Shown: positions 63,688-64,000 of the stretch, in pieces
Position numbering within the stretch: position 1 is the stretch's first letter
Layout of the letters: the number at the start of each line of letters is the position of its first letter
Assembly (NCBI GenBank): GCA_023957975.1
Contig: JAMLGM010000002.1
Location: forward strand, 403,009-467,008
DNA from: Microthrixaceae bacterium
Lineage (GTDB): Bacteria > Actinomycetota > Acidimicrobiia > Acidimicrobiales > Microtrichaceae
Direction: 5' to 3'
DNA length: 64,000 nucleotides
Translations under genes and position numbers: made by a program
The notes under the pieces: model-generated
The model's input: the letters and a program-made list of their open reading frames with translations, nothing else
The model's database searches: none
What the model was told of the DNA's origin: nothing

Positions 63688-64000
63688 ATGGCTACTGCGC
63701 CCAACGGCAATCACCGGGAACGCGTCGATTTTTCGAAGATCAAGACCGCGGTCCCGATTCCCAATCTCATTGAGATGCAAAAGCGCTCGTACGAGCGCTT
63801 TTTGCAGATGGATCTGCTTCCCGACGAACGCGACGACATCGGCCTGCAGAGCGTCTTCCGCAGCGTCTTTCCCATTACCGATTTCCGGGGTCAGAGCGAA
63901 CTCGAGTTCGTCGATTACTCCATCGGCAACTGGGAGTGCAAGTGCGGCGCCCTCAAGGGCCTGAACCACCTCCGCACCGTCTGCCGCAACCCCGCCTGCG
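63688..64000 (+). CDS. rpoB: RNA polymerase beta subunit, N-terminal start only
   Basis: About 104 residues from ATG 63688 (AAAAGGAGTGG upstream); the rest is beyond the window. It reads [60 protein letters not shown] and then [15 protein letters not shown]. After that comes a CxC-x12-Cx4C pattern that looks like zinc ligands. This N-terminus resembles RpoB of Acidobacteria and Deltaproteobacteria, as I recall it, more than that of typical actinobacteria. Confidence 0.9.
   Translation, partial: MATAPNGNHRERVDFSKIKTAVPIPNLIEMQKRSYERFLQMDLLPDERDDIGLQSVFRSVFPITDFRGQSELEFVDYSIGNWECKCGALKGLNHLRTVCRNPAC

Overview
The window is 64 kb of GC-rich, densely coding bacterial chromosome with many GTG starts. 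It carries an actinobacterial-style EF-Tu, an L10 leader and a tRNA-tuf-rpmG-secE-nusG-rplKAJL-rpoB order. I read it as an actinobacterium, most likely of the Acidimicrobiia/Ilumatobacter type. That placement rests on protein recall, and the RpoB start at the right edge does not fit it well.

Layout: (1) 1-13.0 kb is a surface polysaccharide locus. It holds several GT2 and GT4 glycosyltransferases (one protein with two GT2 domains), an acyltransferase-3/SGNH O-acylase, an ABC exporter, a polymerase-like membrane protein and a Wzz/BY-kinase chain-length regulator. (2) 13.6-30 kb is an accessory region with an unusual modification-type gene set: a PKHD-type 2OG oxygenase broken by one extra base and its degenerate paralogue, an HprK-like kinase fused to a nucleotidyltransferase, kinase-like proteins without a P-loop, PqqD-like carrier proteins, a JmjC/cupin oxygenase and its degenerate paralogue, and an exported Asn/Gly/Ser/Cys-rich protein inside the oxygenase operon. 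An ISL3-type insertion sequence has removed the 5' ends of the genes on both of its sides. Broken DUF4143 ATPase, nucleotidyltransferase and hipBA genes and a duplicated coiled-coil gene make up the rest of this decaying region.

(3) 31.4-43.2 kb is an 11-gene complex I operon, nuoABCDHIJKLMN, without nuoEFG, followed by a MidA/NDUFAF7-type methyltransferase. (4) 43.3-57.1 kb is a housekeeping stretch: a GT2, a degenerate MNT/HepT pair, an orphan ParA, acetyl-CoA synthetase, a TetR regulator, HtpX, YajQ, tRNA-Tyr, a YbaK-type editing protein, AMP nucleosidase, an FAD oxidoreductase, a nitronate monooxygenase, a GNAT and a membrane-bound degenerate ATPase. Its intergenic gaps hold at least three families of long near-perfect palindromes.

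(5) 57.2-64 kb is the translation/transcription block: tRNA-Thr, tRNA-Met, tuf, rpmG, tRNA-Trp, secE, nusG, rplK, rplA, L10 leader, rplJ, rplL and the start of rpoB. The most interesting candidate system is the 13.6-30 kb region, where several enzymes seem to be paired with a catalytically dead paralogue next to a plausible exported substrate.
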